DNA of 64,000 bases from Bordetella genomosp. 7. Lineage in GTDB: Bacteria; Pseudomonadota; Gammaproteobacteria; Burkholderiales; Burkholderiaceae_B. Shown in pieces: positions 35,434 through 46,746 of the stretch. Positions within the stretch are counted from its first letter, which is position 1. Every line of letters begins with the position of its first letter. The translations under genes were made by a program, and so were the position numbers. The stretch is taken from contig NZ_NEVK01000008.1 in NCBI RefSeq assembly GCF_002261265.1, forward strand, positions 248,001-312,000, given 5' to 3'. The notes below the pieces were generated by a model. That model was given only the letters and a program-made list of their open reading frames with translations. It was not told the DNA's origin and did no database searches.

Positions 35434-36015
35434 TCAAGGCACCTTGGAGGCCGGCGCGGTGGGGGCGGCCGGCGAGGGCGGGGTGGCGCTGGCGCCGTTG
35501 GCCGGCGCGCCCTGGTCGCCGCGGATCTTCGCGGCGATTTCGGAAGCGGCCTGCGCCGACGACACGCTGAAAGCCAGCACGCCGCGGTTCAGCGGCTCGG
35601 CGATGCGCGGCGCGGCGACCAGTTCACGGTCGATGACCAGTGCCAGCATATTGCCGATGTTCTGGCTGCTGACGTCATTGAGCTTGCGCGCGCCTTCTTC
35701 GGTAAAGCGCAGGCCCACGAAGTTCTGGCCTTCGCGATCAACCAGGGCGGCCGCTTCGGTCAGGTCGGCGCGGGTCAGCACGGGCTGGCGCTGCATGAAC
35801 AGCGAGCCGTCGGGCACTTTTACTTCCATCAGGCCGGGACCGCCCTGGGCCTGGGCCACGTAGAACTCCACCACCGATACCGTGGCTTGCTGCGTAGCCT
35901 GGGGCTGGGGCTGGGCGGCGGCATCGGCGTCTTTCTTGGACGCCGTCTGGCAGCCCGCGAGCACGAGCGACATCACCGCGAGAGCCGGAGCCAGTTTACG
36001 TAGAGACGTTTGCAT
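35434..36015 (-). CDS. lipoprotein with SecD P1-head-like domain
   Basis: 193 aa. Signal peptide with lipobox LAGC (about residues 19-22). Residues about 45-165 resemble the P1 head of SecD: EFYVAQAQGGPGLMEVKV, then VGLRFTEEGARKLNDVSSQNIGNMLALVIDRELVAAPRIAEPLNRG, where the T-S-N-I-G and V-I-D motifs align with SecD. No membrane-channel part is present. The C-terminal 30 residues are Ala/Pro-rich. A stand-alone, lipid-anchored version of a translocase subdomain; its role is unknown. Confidence 0.82.
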   Translation of the reverse strand: MQTSLRKLAPALAVMSLVLAGCQTASKKDADAAAQPQPQATQQATVSVVEFYVAQAQGGPGLMEVKVPDGSLFMQRQPVLTRADLTEAAALVDREGQNFVGLRFTEEGARKLNDVSSQNIGNMLALVIDRELVAAPRIAEPLNRGVLAFSVSSAQAASEIAAKIRGDQGAPANGASATPPSPAAPTAPASKVP

Positions 36016-36136
36016 ATCGGTATTCCTTCTTCAATGACTGGGGGCTGGCATGCCAGGCTACGTGCTTCCCGGCGTTACAAAAAAGTGTACAGGTCTGGGG
36101 CGTGGTCCGACTAGCCCCAAGCGTATGCATATGTAA

Positions 36137-38254
<2,118 letters not shown>

Positions 38255-38264
38255 TCGCTCGGGG

Positions 38265-38445
38265 GGTGTCTGACACCTTCGGAGTCAGACACCGGGGGGC
38301 CCGGGTTGCCTTGCGAACGGGCCGTCGGCCGTCGCGGGGGGTGTCTGACACCTTCGGAGTCAGACACCGGGGCAACCTGGGTTGCCTGGAGAGCGGACCG
38401 TTGGCCGTCACGGGTGGTGTCTGACACCTTCAGGTGTCAGACACC
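38265..38445. repeat. hairpin-repeat cluster 4: three shortened copies
   Basis: Copies at 38265-38293 and 38340-38368 are 29 bases long with core ACC-TTC-GGA (orientation B, one base pair shorter than the 31-base form). Copy 38416-38445 has core ACCTTCAGGT, which extends the arms to a perfect 14-base stem with a two-base loop. Spacing is about 75 bases. The cluster lies between the convergent thiC and aldehyde dehydrogenase genes. Confidence 0.95.
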
Positions 38446-38478
38446 TATGTGTGGCGGGCGGCGCCGGCGATGCCGGAT

Positions 38479-39909
38479 CTAGGCAGCGGTGTAGGCGGTT
38501 TTGACGGTGGTATAGAACTCGGCGGCGTAGCGGCCTTGCTCGCGCGGGCCGTAGCTGGAACCCTTGCGGCCGCCGAACGGCACATGGTAATCGACGCCCG
38601 CCGTGGGGCAGTTGACCATTACCATGCCCGCCTGCGCGTCGCGCTTGAACTGCGTGGCGTACTTCAGCGACGTGGTGCATATGCCCGCCGACAGGCCGAA
38701 TTCGGTGTCGTTGGCCAGTTCCAGCGCATGTTCGAAAGAGTCGGCTGGAATGACGGTGGCCACCGGGCCGAAGATCTCTTCGCGGCTGATGCGCAGGCTG
38801 TTGTCGCAATCGACGAACAGCGCCGGATTCATGTAGTAGCCATCGGCTGCACGCTTGACGCGCTCGCCGCCATAGGCAAGCCGGGCGCCTTCGTCGCGGC
38901 CGATCTGTACGTACTTCAGGTTTTGCTCGAGCTGGCTGTCGTCTACCACCGGGCCGATGTCGGTGCCCGGCAGCAGCGCATCGTCGATCTTGAGGGTTTT
39001 CAGGCGTTCCTGCACGGCCTCGACAAAGCGCGGATAGATGCCCTTTTGCACGATCAGACGGCTGGAGGCGGTGCAGCGCTGGCCGGTGGAAAAGAACGCC
39101 CCGTTGACGCAGCTTTCTACCGCAACCTTCAAATCGGCGTCGTCGAGCACCACCATGGGGTTCTTGCCGCCCATTTCCAGCTGCACCTTGGCCATGCGCA
39201 TCATCGCGGCCTGGGCCACGCGGCGGCCGGTCGCGACAGAGCCCGTGAAGCTGATCGCGTCTACACGCTTGTCGTCAAGGATGGTTTGACCCACGATGCC
39301 GCCACGGCCCATCACCAGGTTGAACACACCCGGCGGCAGGCCGGCGCGGCTGAGAATTTCGGCCAGCGCCCATGCGCTGCCCGGCACCAGGTCGGCGGGC
39401 TTGAACACCACCGTATTGCCATAGGCAAGCGCGGGCGCGATTTTCCAGGCGGGAATCGCGATGGGGAAGTTCCACGGCGCAATGATGCCGACCACGCCCA
39501 CCGGTTCGCGGGTCACGTCGGCCTCGATGCCCGGTCGCGTCATGGGCAGCTTTTCGCCCTGGATGCGCAACGCTTCGCCGGCGAAGAACTTGAAGATATA
39601 GCCCGCGCGCGTGGCCTCGCCGATGCCCTCGGGCAAGGTCTTGCCTTCTTCGCGCGACAGCAGACGGCCCAGTTCTTCTTTGCGCGCCAGAATCTCGGTG
39701 CCCACCGCATCCAGAATGTCGGCCCGACGCTGGCCGGTGGTTCGGGCCCATTCGTATGACGCAGCACGGGCCGCGGCGATGGCATCGGCGGTCTGCGCCG
39801 CGTCTGCCTGCGCATACTCGCCCACTACGTCGGCCAGGTTGGAAGGGTTGATGTTGCTGCGCGTGTCGATGCCTTCGACCCACGCTCCGTTGATGTAGTT
39901 GGCATGCAT
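38479..39909 (-). CDS. NAD(P)-dependent aldehyde dehydrogenase
   Basis: 476 aa, class of succinate-semialdehyde and alpha-ketoglutarate-semialdehyde dehydrogenases. The cofactor region is APWNFPIAIPAWKIAPALAYGN, the catalytic Glu lies in LEMGGKNPMVVLDD and the catalytic Cys in STGQRCTASSRLIV. The C-terminal PFGGRKGSSYGPREQGRYAAEF is typical of the alpha-ketoglutaric semialdehyde type. With the D-hydroxyacid oxidase and GntR genes upstream on the same strand it may belong to a sugar-acid pathway. Confidence 0.88.
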   Translation of the reverse strand: MHANYINGAWVEGIDTRSNINPSNLADVVGEYAQADAAQTADAIAAARAASYEWARTTGQRRADILDAVGTEILARKEELGRLLSREEGKTLPEGIGEATRAGYIFKFFAGEALRIQGEKLPMTRPGIEADVTREPVGVVGIIAPWNFPIAIPAWKIAPALAYGNTVVFKPADLVPGSAWALAEILSRAGLPPGVFNLVMGRGGIVGQTILDDKRVDAISFTGSVATGRRVAQAAMMRMAKVQLEMGGKNPMVVLDDADLKVAVESCVNGAFFSTGQRCTASSRLIVQKGIYPRFVEAVQERLKTLKIDDALLPGTDIGPVVDDSQLEQNLKYVQIGRDEGARLAYGGERVKRAADGYYMNPALFVDCDNSLRISREEIFGPVATVIPADSFEHALELANDTEFGLSAGICTTSLKYATQFKRDAQAGMVMVNCPTAGVDYHVPFGGRKGSSYGPREQGRYAAEFYTTVKTAYTAA

Positions 39910-39970
39910 ATGTCTCTTCCTTCAAGTAAATGTGCAAAACGCGTTGCGCCGCCCCGGGCGGGCGCCGGAC

Positions 39971-41383
39971 TTACAGCAGCTTGCCCGGGTTGAGGATGCC
40001 CGCAGGGTCGAGCAGGCGCTTGATATCGCGCATCAGACGCAGTTCAAGGGGGTTCTTGCTATGCAGGAAATGGTCGCGCTTGAGTTGACCGATTCCGTGT
40101 TCTGCGCTGATGCTGCCCCCGTAGCGATTGACCTCGTCCAGCACGACATCGGTTACGGCCGCACCGTGTTCGGCCGCCCATTCCCGGGGAGCGCCGGCCG
40201 GGCGCGACAGGTTGTAATGCAGGTTGCCGTCGCCGAAATGGCCGAAGATGAAAGGCCGCACATCGCCATGCGACTGGCGCAATCTGGCTTCGGCCGATTC
40301 CATGAAATCGGGGATGCGCTCGATGGGCAGCGAGATGTCGTGCTTGAGATGGGGGCCCTCCGCGCGCAGCGATTCGGAGATTTCTTCGCGCAGCTTCCAC
40401 ATGGCCTGCAGTTGCGCAAGCGACGCGGACACGGCGGCGTCCAGGCACAGCTCGCGTTCCAGGGCGTCGCCGACCACGCTCTCCAGCAGCGCATTCAGGG
40501 CCGTTTCGTCGGCCGTGTCCGCCAGTTCGATCAGCACATAGCCTGGATAGCGCTGCGCGAAAGGATTCTGCACGCCCTGCGCGTGGGCCAGCACCAGTTC
40601 AAGACATTCGCCGGTAAAGAATTCGTATGCCTGCAGCCGCGGCCCGCACTGCTCGTACACCAGCTGCAATAGCTGCAGGGCCTGCCTGGGCGACTGCACC
40701 GCCGCCAGCACCACGGAGCGCACGCCGGTACGCGGAAACAGGCGCAGCGCCACGGCCGTGATCACGCCCAGGGTGCCTTCGGCGCCGATCAGCAACTGCT
40801 TCAGGTCGTAGCCCGTGTTGTCTTTGCGCAGGGTGCGCAGGCCATGGAAGATTTCGCCGGTGGGCAGCACCGCTTCGATGCCCAGCACCAGCTCGCGCGT
40901 CATGCCGTAGCGCACCACATTGACGCCGCCGGCGTTGGTGGAAACGTTGCCGCCGATCTGGCATGAATCTTCGGCAGCCAGGCTGAGCGGCAGCAGGCGG
41001 CCGGCCTCGTCGGCGGCGCGGCGCAGGTTGCCCAGTATGCAGCCCGCTTCGGCCACCATGGTGTTGGCGATGGTGTCGATGGAGCGCACCTGGTTCATGC
41101 GGTCCAGCGACAACACGACGTTGGCGGCACCCTGGTCGGGCGTGGCGCCGCCGCACATGCCGGTGTTGCCTCCGCGCGGCACCACCGGCACGCCTTCTTG
41201 CTGGCACAGCGCCAGGCATTGTGCGACGTCTTCGGTGCGGCGCGGCCGAACCACGGCCTGGGCGTTGCCTCGGTACAGGCCTCGCCAGTCGCTTAGCCAG
41301 GGCGCGATATCGTCGGCCGCCGTCAGCACGGTATCGGGACCCAGCGCCTGCACCAGGCGCTGCGGGAATTCAGTGGGATTCAT
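39971..41383 (-). CDS. FAD-binding D-2-hydroxyacid oxidoreductase
   Basis: 470 aa of the vanillyl-alcohol-oxidase/GlcD family. The FAD-binding PCMH part shows VVPRGGNTGMCGGATPD and CQIGGNVSTNAGGVNVVRYG; the C-terminal half has the metal/substrate HFGDGNLHYN and SAEHGIGQLKRD. Relatives oxidise D-lactate, glycolate or D-2-hydroxyglutarate. Its ATG overlaps the GntR stop (ATGA), so regulator and enzyme are co-transcribed, followed by the aldehyde dehydrogenase. Confidence 0.9.
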   Translation of the reverse strand: MNPTEFPQRLVQALGPDTVLTAADDIAPWLSDWRGLYRGNAQAVVRPRRTEDVAQCLALCQQEGVPVVPRGGNTGMCGGATPDQGAANVVLSLDRMNQVRSIDTIANTMVAEAGCILGNLRRAADEAGRLLPLSLAAEDSCQIGGNVSTNAGGVNVVRYGMTRELVLGIEAVLPTGEIFHGLRTLRKDNTGYDLKQLLIGAEGTLGVITAVALRLFPRTGVRSVVLAAVQSPRQALQLLQLVYEQCGPRLQAYEFFTGECLELVLAHAQGVQNPFAQRYPGYVLIELADTADETALNALLESVVGDALERELCLDAAVSASLAQLQAMWKLREEISESLRAEGPHLKHDISLPIERIPDFMESAEARLRQSHGDVRPFIFGHFGDGNLHYNLSRPAGAPREWAAEHGAAVTDVVLDEVNRYGGSISAEHGIGQLKRDHFLHSKNPLELRLMRDIKRLLDPAGILNPGKLL

Positions 41384-42105
41384 GGTGTAGACCCGGATTG
41401 GATAGAAGAGAAATCGAGCCGCAGCCGCTCGGCGGCGCGCTGCAGATGCCGTACGGCAGCCGCCCGTGCGCGCGGCGCGTCGCGGTCGGCAATGGCCTCG
41501 TACAACGCCACGTGTTCGCGATATACGTCTGCGGCAAGGTTGGCCTGGTGCTGCTGCGTGTTTTCGCGGGCGATGCGTACGGCGGCGCGCACTTGCAAGT
41601 TGAGGTACTGCAGCAACTGCTGGTAGTAGGTGTTGTGCGTGGCCACCGCAATGGCCGCGTGAAAGCCGATGTCCTGCTCCACGCCCTGTTCATCGGCATG
41701 GTATGCGGGGCTTTCCAGCGCGGCCAGGCAGGCCGCCATTTTTTCGAGGTCGGCGTCGTTGCGGCGCAGGGCGGCCAAGGCCGCCGCGCCGCCTTCGAGT
41801 TCCATGCGCAGTTCATACACGCAGGCCAGTTGGACGCGGTCGAGCGCGACCCGGCCGGGCACCTGGAAGCCCCGACTGGCCGTGCGCGACACCACGGTGC
41901 ACCCGGCGCCCTGCCGGCTTTGCACCAGCCCCTGGGCGCGCAGCCGCTCGGTGGCCTCGCGGATGACGGCGGCGCTTACGCCATAAAGCTGCGACAGCGC
42001 CTTGCCTGCGGGCAACTTGGTGCCCACCGGGTAACGCCCGGCGGCAATGTCGGACGCCAGCTTGCCGGCGACCTGTTCGGTCAGGGTTAGCGACTTGGTC
42101 AGCAT
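41380..42105 (-). CDS. GntR/FadR-family transcriptional regulator
   Basis: 241 aa; the start at 42105 (MLTKSLTLTEQVAGKLASDI) opens the winged helix (YPVGTKLPAGKALSQLYGVSAAVIREATERLRAQGLV, segments in sequence). The FCD effector domain follows (YELRMELEGGAAALAAL, DIGFHAAIAVATHN, EHVALYEAIADRDAPRARAA) with the metal-binding D-x3-H and later His. It heads the operon with the D-hydroxyacid oxidase and aldehyde dehydrogenase genes and probably represses it. Confidence 0.91.
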   Translation of the reverse strand: MLTKSLTLTEQVAGKLASDIAAGRYPVGTKLPAGKALSQLYGVSAAVIREATERLRAQGLVQSRQGAGCTVVSRTASRGFQVPGRVALDRVQLACVYELRMELEGGAAALAALRRNDADLEKMAACLAALESPAYHADEQGVEQDIGFHAAIAVATHNTYYQQLLQYLNLQVRAAVRIARENTQQHQANLAADVYREHVALYEAIADRDAPRARAAAVRHLQRAAERLRLDFSSIQSGSTP

Positions 42106-42111
42106 CCCGGT

Positions 42112-42121
42112 ATTGTACGAT
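42112..42121. promoter_or_regulatory. short palindrome before the GntR gene
   Basis: ATTGTACGAT, a near-palindrome 7 bases before the GntR start. FadR-type operators are often of this form; weak evidence. Confidence 0.25.
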
Positions 42122-42276
42122 GTCTTCAGGTTATCTGAGAACTTTAGTCGCGAAAGCCAGATTATTGCGTTGAAAGCAATTATCAAGTGACAAAACAGCG
42201 TATTCACGACTTGCATCGAGGTAACTAAGCTCTCGTCATGGCCCGGCACATGCCGGCCTCTCTGACGGAGACCCCG

Positions 42277-42888
42277 ATGAAGCTCTACCACCACCCTCTT
42301 TCCGGTCACGCCCACCGCGCCCGCCTGTTCCTTGGACTGCTGGGGTTGCCTCACGAACTGATAGAAATCGATGTGACCCGGCGAGAGCACAAGACGCCGG
42401 AATTCCTGGCGCTGAATCCGTTCGGGCAGATTCCCGTGCTGGACGACGATGGCGTGATCGTTGCAGACTCGAACGCCATCCTGGTGTACCTGGCCAAGAA
42501 AGCCGGACGGACCGACTGGCTGCCCGAAGATCCGGAAGGCGCCGCCCGGGTGCAGCGCTGGCTGTCCGTCGCGGCCGGCGAAGTCGCGTACGGGCCCGGG
42601 GCGGCCCGCCTGGTGGCGCTGTTTGGCGCCCCATTCCATGCCGATGAAGTCATCGGCCGGGCGCATGCGTTGCTGGAAAAACTGGAAAACCACCTGGCCG
42701 GGCGGGACTGGCTGGCTGCCGGCCATCCCACGATCGCCGACATCGCGATCTATAGCTACGTTGTGCGCGCACCTGAAGGCCATGTCGACCTGGACGGCTA
42801 CGCCGCCGTAAACCGCCTGCTGCGCCGGATAGAAGCACTGCCGGGCTTCGTGCCGTTTGCCCACACCCCTGCACAACCGGCGGCCTGA
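42277..42888 (+). CDS. glutathione S-transferase family protein
   Basis: 203 aa from ATG 42277, preferred over 42238 because GGAG lies 6 bases before it and the domain begins at once ([20 protein letters not shown]). The thioredoxin-like N domain has [27 protein letters not shown], cut here as two segments, including the cis-Pro and the Glu/Asp-Ser glutathione contacts. The C-terminal helical domain has [13 protein letters not shown]. Upstream of the redox fusion gene, likely co-transcribed. Confidence 0.9.
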   Translation: MKLYHHPLSGHAHRARLFLGLLGLPHELIEIDVTRREHKTPEFLALNPFGQIPVLDDDGVIVADSNAILVYLAKKAGRTDWLPEDPEGAARVQRWLSVAAGEVAYGPGAARLVALFGAPFHADEVIGRAHALLEKLENHLAGRDWLAAGHPTIADIAIYSYVVRAPEGHVDLDGYAAVNRLLRRIEALPGFVPFAHTPAQPAA

Positions 42889-42940
42889 GCGGCGCCGGCA
42901 CGCCCAGCGCTTTCCGCCTTACGCTTACCGGACGCCAACA

Positions 42941-45016
42941 ATGACAGCCATCCTGCCCAAGCTGCCCGCCTGGCACGCGGGCGAGACCTTTCTTCAAGAA
43001 AATCTGGGGGTGGCCGAGCGCATGCGGGAACTGGGACAGCGTGTGATCCGCGATTACATGCCCGACCAGCATCGCGAGTTCTATGCGCAGTTGCCCTTTG
43101 TCGTGCTGGGTTTGGTCGATAGCGATGGCGACGCCTGGGCAACGCTGGTATGCGGCAAGCCGGGGTTCATGGCGTCGCCCACGCCGACGACGCTGCACAT
43201 CGCTGCGCGCGCCGATGAAGGCGACCCTGCCGCGGCCGGCCTGCGCGTCGGCCAGTCTATCGGGCTGCTGGGCATCGAATTGCATACTCGCCGGCGCAAC
43301 CGCATGAACGGAATCATTGCGGCGCTGGACGATGAGGTGCGCGTCGACGTCGACCAGAGTTTCGGCAACTGCCCGCGCTACATCCAGCTGCGCGACTTCG
43401 CGTTCACGCGCGACCCTCGCGAACGCGGGGATGCGCCGCGCGTGCGCCTGGACGGGCTGGACGCTGCGGCGCGGGCGCTGATCGAGGCGTCCGACACATT
43501 TTTTGTGGCCTCGTACGCCGACCGCGAAAGCCGCCGCCAGGTAGACGTATCGCACCGCGGCGGCAAGCCCGGCTTCGTGCGCATCGACGAAGACGGGCTG
43601 CTTACCATCCCCGACTTCGATGGCAACCTGTTCTTCAACACACTGGGCAATATCGTGCACAACGGCAAGGCGGGCCTGGTGTTCGTGGACTTCAGGACGG
43701 GCGACATGTTGCAGATGAGCGGCGATGCGGCAGTGATCCTGGATTCGCCGGAGATTGCGGCGTTCGAGGGGGCGCAGCGCCTGTGGACCTTTCGCCCGCG
43801 CCGCGTCGTGCAAAGCGCCGGCGCATTGCCGCTGCGCTGGTCGGTCCGCGAGCAAGGCGGGTCGCCCCATACGCTGATGACGGGCGACTGGCGGCAAGCC
43901 GCAACACGGCTGCGCCCCAGCCAACCCTCGACACGCTGGCGGCCTTTTGCGGTGACGCGCATCGTTGACGAAAGCGCATCGATACGATCATTTCACCTGG
44001 AGCCGGCGGACGGACAGGGGGCGCCGCCGCACATTGCCGGGCAACACCTGCCCATACGCGTCGGCCTGCCCGGCGGCGCGCGGGCGATACGCACCTACAC
44101 ATTGTCTGTCGCGCCGTCAGACGGAGGTTATCGCATCAGCGTCAAACGCCAGGGAACCGTTTCGCAATACCTGCACGACCGTATCCGCGCGGGCGACGTC
44201 ATCGAAGCCGGCAGGCCGGCGGGCCAGTTCACCATGTCTGCCGCATCGGACAGGCCCGCCGTGCTGCTGGCGGGCGGCGTGGGCATCACGCCCCTGCTCG
44301 CCATGCTGCGCCATAGCATCCATGAAGGCCGGCGCACCGGACACATGCGGCCCGTCGTGCTGTTCTACGCCGCGCGTTCGAAGGCCGAGCGCCCCTTCGA
44401 TGCCGAACTTTCCGAGCTGGCCGCCGCGTCGCAAGGGGCGCTGCGGCTGGTGCGCGTGCTTGGCGACACAACCGGCGCGCAGGAAGGCCAGGATTATGAC
44501 GCAGCGGGCCGCATCGATATGGCGCTGCTGGCGCGCCGGCTGCCGTTTGACGACTGCGATTGGTTTCTTTGCGGCCCGCCGCCGTTCGTGCAGGCCCTGT
44601 ACAACGGACTGCGCGGCAACGGCGTGGCCGACTCGCGCATCCATGCCGAAGCGTTCGGCCCGGCGTCGCTCGTGCGCACGCCGGATGCCCCGGGCACGCC
44701 CGCGTCCCCTGCCCCGGCGCGGCCCGCGCCTGCTGCCGGGCCCGTGCCGGTGATGTTTCTGGAGTCGGCAACAGAGTCACGATGGACGCCCGGATCGGGT
44801 TCGTTGCTCGAACTGGCCGAGGCATGCGGCCTGGATCCGGCTTTCGGCTGCCGCACAGGAAGCTGCGGCAGCTGCAGGACCCGGCTGCTCAAAGGCGCCA
44901 TCACCTATACGAAGGAACCGACCGCCGCGGTTGCCGCCGATGAAGTGCTGCTCTGCTGCGCGGTGCCGGCGCAACAAGACGCCGACCGAGCCCAGGCGGT
45001 GCACCTGGCGCTTTAG
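42941..45016 (+). CDS. PNPOx-like / ferredoxin-NADP reductase / 2Fe-2S fusion protein
   Basis: 691 aa, three domains. Residues about 10-320 form a pyridoxamine-phosphate-oxidase-like flavin domain (FYAQLPFVVLGLVDSDGDAW, GNLFFNTLGNIVHNGKAGLVF). Residues about 325-580 form an FNR-type reductase (RTYTLSVAPSDGGYRISVK, LLAGGVGITPLLAML, WFLCGPPPFVQAL). Residues about 605-690 are a plant-type [2Fe-2S] ferredoxin (CGLDPAFGCRTGSCGSC with the Cys-x4-Cys-x2-Cys set and LLCCAVP). Probably a soluble electron-transfer oxidoreductase. The substrate is unknown. A LysR gene follows. Confidence 0.88.
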   Translation: MTAILPKLPAWHAGETFLQENLGVAERMRELGQRVIRDYMPDQHREFYAQLPFVVLGLVDSDGDAWATLVCGKPGFMASPTPTTLHIAARADEGDPAAAGLRVGQSIGLLGIELHTRRRNRMNGIIAALDDEVRVDVDQSFGNCPRYIQLRDFAFTRDPRERGDAPRVRLDGLDAAARALIEASDTFFVASYADRESRRQVDVSHRGGKPGFVRIDEDGLLTIPDFDGNLFFNTLGNIVHNGKAGLVFVDFRTGDMLQMSGDAAVILDSPEIAAFEGAQRLWTFRPRRVVQSAGALPLRWSVREQGGSPHTLMTGDWRQAATRLRPSQPSTRWRPFAVTRIVDESASIRSFHLEPADGQGAPPHIAGQHLPIRVGLPGGARAIRTYTLSVAPSDGGYRISVKRQGTVSQYLHDRIRAGDVIEAGRPAGQFTMSAASDRPAVLLAGGVGITPLLAMLRHSIHEGRRTGHMRPVVLFYAARSKAERPFDAELSELAAASQGALRLVRVLGDTTGAQEGQDYDAAGRIDMALLARRLPFDDCDWFLCGPPPFVQALYNGLRGNGVADSRIHAEAFGPASLVRTPDAPGTPASPAPARPAPAAGPVPVMFLESATESRWTPGSGSLLELAEACGLDPAFGCRTGSCGSCRTRLLKGAITYTKEPTAAVAADEVLLCCAVPAQQDADRAQAVHLAL

Positions 45017-45096
45017 CGCGCCGCCCTTCGCGCCATGGCGGCCGGGGCCGGGCCACGTAATATACAAGGCGGATCAACATGCGGGAGAAGCCCCGA

Positions 45097-45975
45097 ATGG
45101 ACCGCTGGCAGGCAATGCGCATCTTCGTAAAAGTGGCCGAGACGGCAAGTTTCGCGGGGGCGGCCCGTCAACTGCAGATGAGCGCGGCTGCCGTGACACG
45201 CGCCATTGCCGCGCTCGAAGACGCCATAGGCGCGCGACTGTTCGTGCGCACGACACGGTCGGTAAAACTCACGGAGCCCGGCGGACGATACCTGGACGAT
45301 TGCAGGCGCATCCTGGCCAGCATCGAAGAGGCCGAAGCCGCCGCGGCCGGCTTTTATGCCGCCCCTTCCGGAACGCTGTCGGTCACTGCCCCGGTACTGT
45401 TCGGACGCATGTACGTGCTGCCTGTCGTGCACGAATATGTGCAGCAGTACCCCAATGTCGACTGCCGCGTGATGTTCGTCGATCGCCAGGTCAACCTGAT
45501 CGACGAAGGCATAGATGTGGCGATACGCATCGGACACCTGCAGGACTCAAGCTTCGCCGCGGTACAGGTGGGCACGGTGCGACGCGTGGTGTGTGGCGCG
45601 CCCGAGTACTTCGAACAGCATGGGGTTCCGCTGACGCCCGCCGATCTGAAAAAACACCGGATCGCGGCGTCGACGGGGGTATGGGGTTCGCCGGAATGGC
45701 GCTTTGCAGGTGACCAGCGCGTCACCATACACAACTGGCTGCAGTTCAACACCAACGATTCGGCCATCGACACGGCGATGGCCGGCCTGGCGCTGACGCG
45801 GCTGCTGCACTACCAGATCGAGCCGGCCCTGCGCGAAGGGCGCCTGCAGATTGTGCTTGCCGATTATGAAGACCCGCCGCTGCCCATACACGTGGTCTAT
45901 ACCGAAGGCCGGCAGGCCCCGGCTAAAACGCGAGCGTTCGTAGACCTGGCGGTGGCGGCGCTGCGCGGACGCTGA
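45097..45975 (+). CDS. LysR family transcriptional regulator
   Basis: 292 aa from ATG 45097, which has GGAG 9 bases upstream (ATG 45079 is also possible). The N-terminal HTH is FVKVAETASFAGAARQLQMSAAAVTRAIAALE, written here in pieces; the effector domain contains VTAPVLFGRMYVLPVVHEY, IDVAIRIGHLQDSSF and a CVxGAP-type loop. Same strand and just downstream of the redox fusion gene. Confidence 0.9.
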   Translation: MDRWQAMRIFVKVAETASFAGAARQLQMSAAAVTRAIAALEDAIGARLFVRTTRSVKLTEPGGRYLDDCRRILASIEEAEAAAAGFYAAPSGTLSVTAPVLFGRMYVLPVVHEYVQQYPNVDCRVMFVDRQVNLIDEGIDVAIRIGHLQDSSFAAVQVGTVRRVVCGAPEYFEQHGVPLTPADLKKHRIAASTGVWGSPEWRFAGDQRVTIHNWLQFNTNDSAIDTAMAGLALTRLLHYQIEPALREGRLQIVLADYEDPPLPIHVVYTEGRQAPAKTRAFVDLAVAALRGR

Positions 45976-45978
45976 CGG

Positions 45979-46746
45979 CTATGCCGCTGCGGCGGGCGCC
46001 CTGTGGCCGCACACCTGGCATTCGGGGTCGCGCTGCACATTGACGCTGCGCCATTGCATCGTACGCACGTCCAGCCACAGCAGCCTGCCTGCCAGGCTTT
46101 CGCCGATGCCGGCCAGCAGCTTCAGGGCTTCGGCGGCCTGCGTGGCGCCGATGATGCCCACCAGCGGCGCAAACACGCCCATAGTGGCGCAGTTGGCCTC
46201 TTCGACTTCGTCGGCCTCGGGAAACAGGCAGTGATAACACGGGGAGTCGTCGCGCCGCAGGTCGTACACGCTGACCTGGCCGTCAAAGCGGATGGCAGCG
46301 CCGGACACCAGCGGCTTGCGATGCTGCACGCAAGCCCGGTTGATGGCGTGCCGGGTGGTGAAGTTGTCGGTGCAATCGAGCACCAGGTCGGCGGCCGCCA
46401 CGGCGTCGCCCAGGCGTTGGCCGTCCAGGCGTTCGACACGGGCGGTGACACGGGTTTCGGGGTTGTACGCCGCCAGCGTGTCGCGCCCCGATTCGGCCTT
46501 GGGCCGGCCCACGCTGGCATTGACGTGCAGGATCTGGCGCTGCAGGTTGCTGAGCTCGACGGTGTCGTCGTCGGCCAGGGTGATATCGCCCACGCCGGCG
46601 GTGGCCAGGTACAGCGCGGCGGGCGACCCCAGGCCGCCCGCGCCGATGATCAGGACCTTGCCGGCCAGGAATTTTTCCTGGCCTTCGATACCCAGCTCGT
46701 TGAGCAGGATATGCCGCGCATAGCGCAGCAGTTGCTGGTCGTTCAT
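45979..46746 (-). CDS. moeB: HesA/MoeB/ThiF family adenylyltransferase
   Basis: Adenylates the C terminus of a ubiquitin-like sulfur carrier (MoaD or ThiS). 255 aa. Nucleotide-binding GAGGLGSPAALYLA, ADDDTVELSNLQRQILH, CTDNFTTRHAIN, and zinc pairs CYHC and CQVC are all present. The ATG overlaps the ctpA stop, a conserved arrangement in beta-proteobacteria. Whether it serves molybdopterin or thiamin synthesis is not clear; no moaD or thiS is in the window. Confidence 0.9.
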   Translation of the reverse strand: MNDQQLLRYARHILLNELGIEGQEKFLAGKVLIIGAGGLGSPAALYLATAGVGDITLADDDTVELSNLQRQILHVNASVGRPKAESGRDTLAAYNPETRVTARVERLDGQRLGDAVAAADLVLDCTDNFTTRHAINRACVQHRKPLVSGAAIRFDGQVSVYDLRRDDSPCYHCLFPEADEVEEANCATMGVFAPLVGIIGATQAAEALKLLAGIGESLAGRLLWLDVRTMQWRSVNVQRDPECQVCGHRAPAAAA

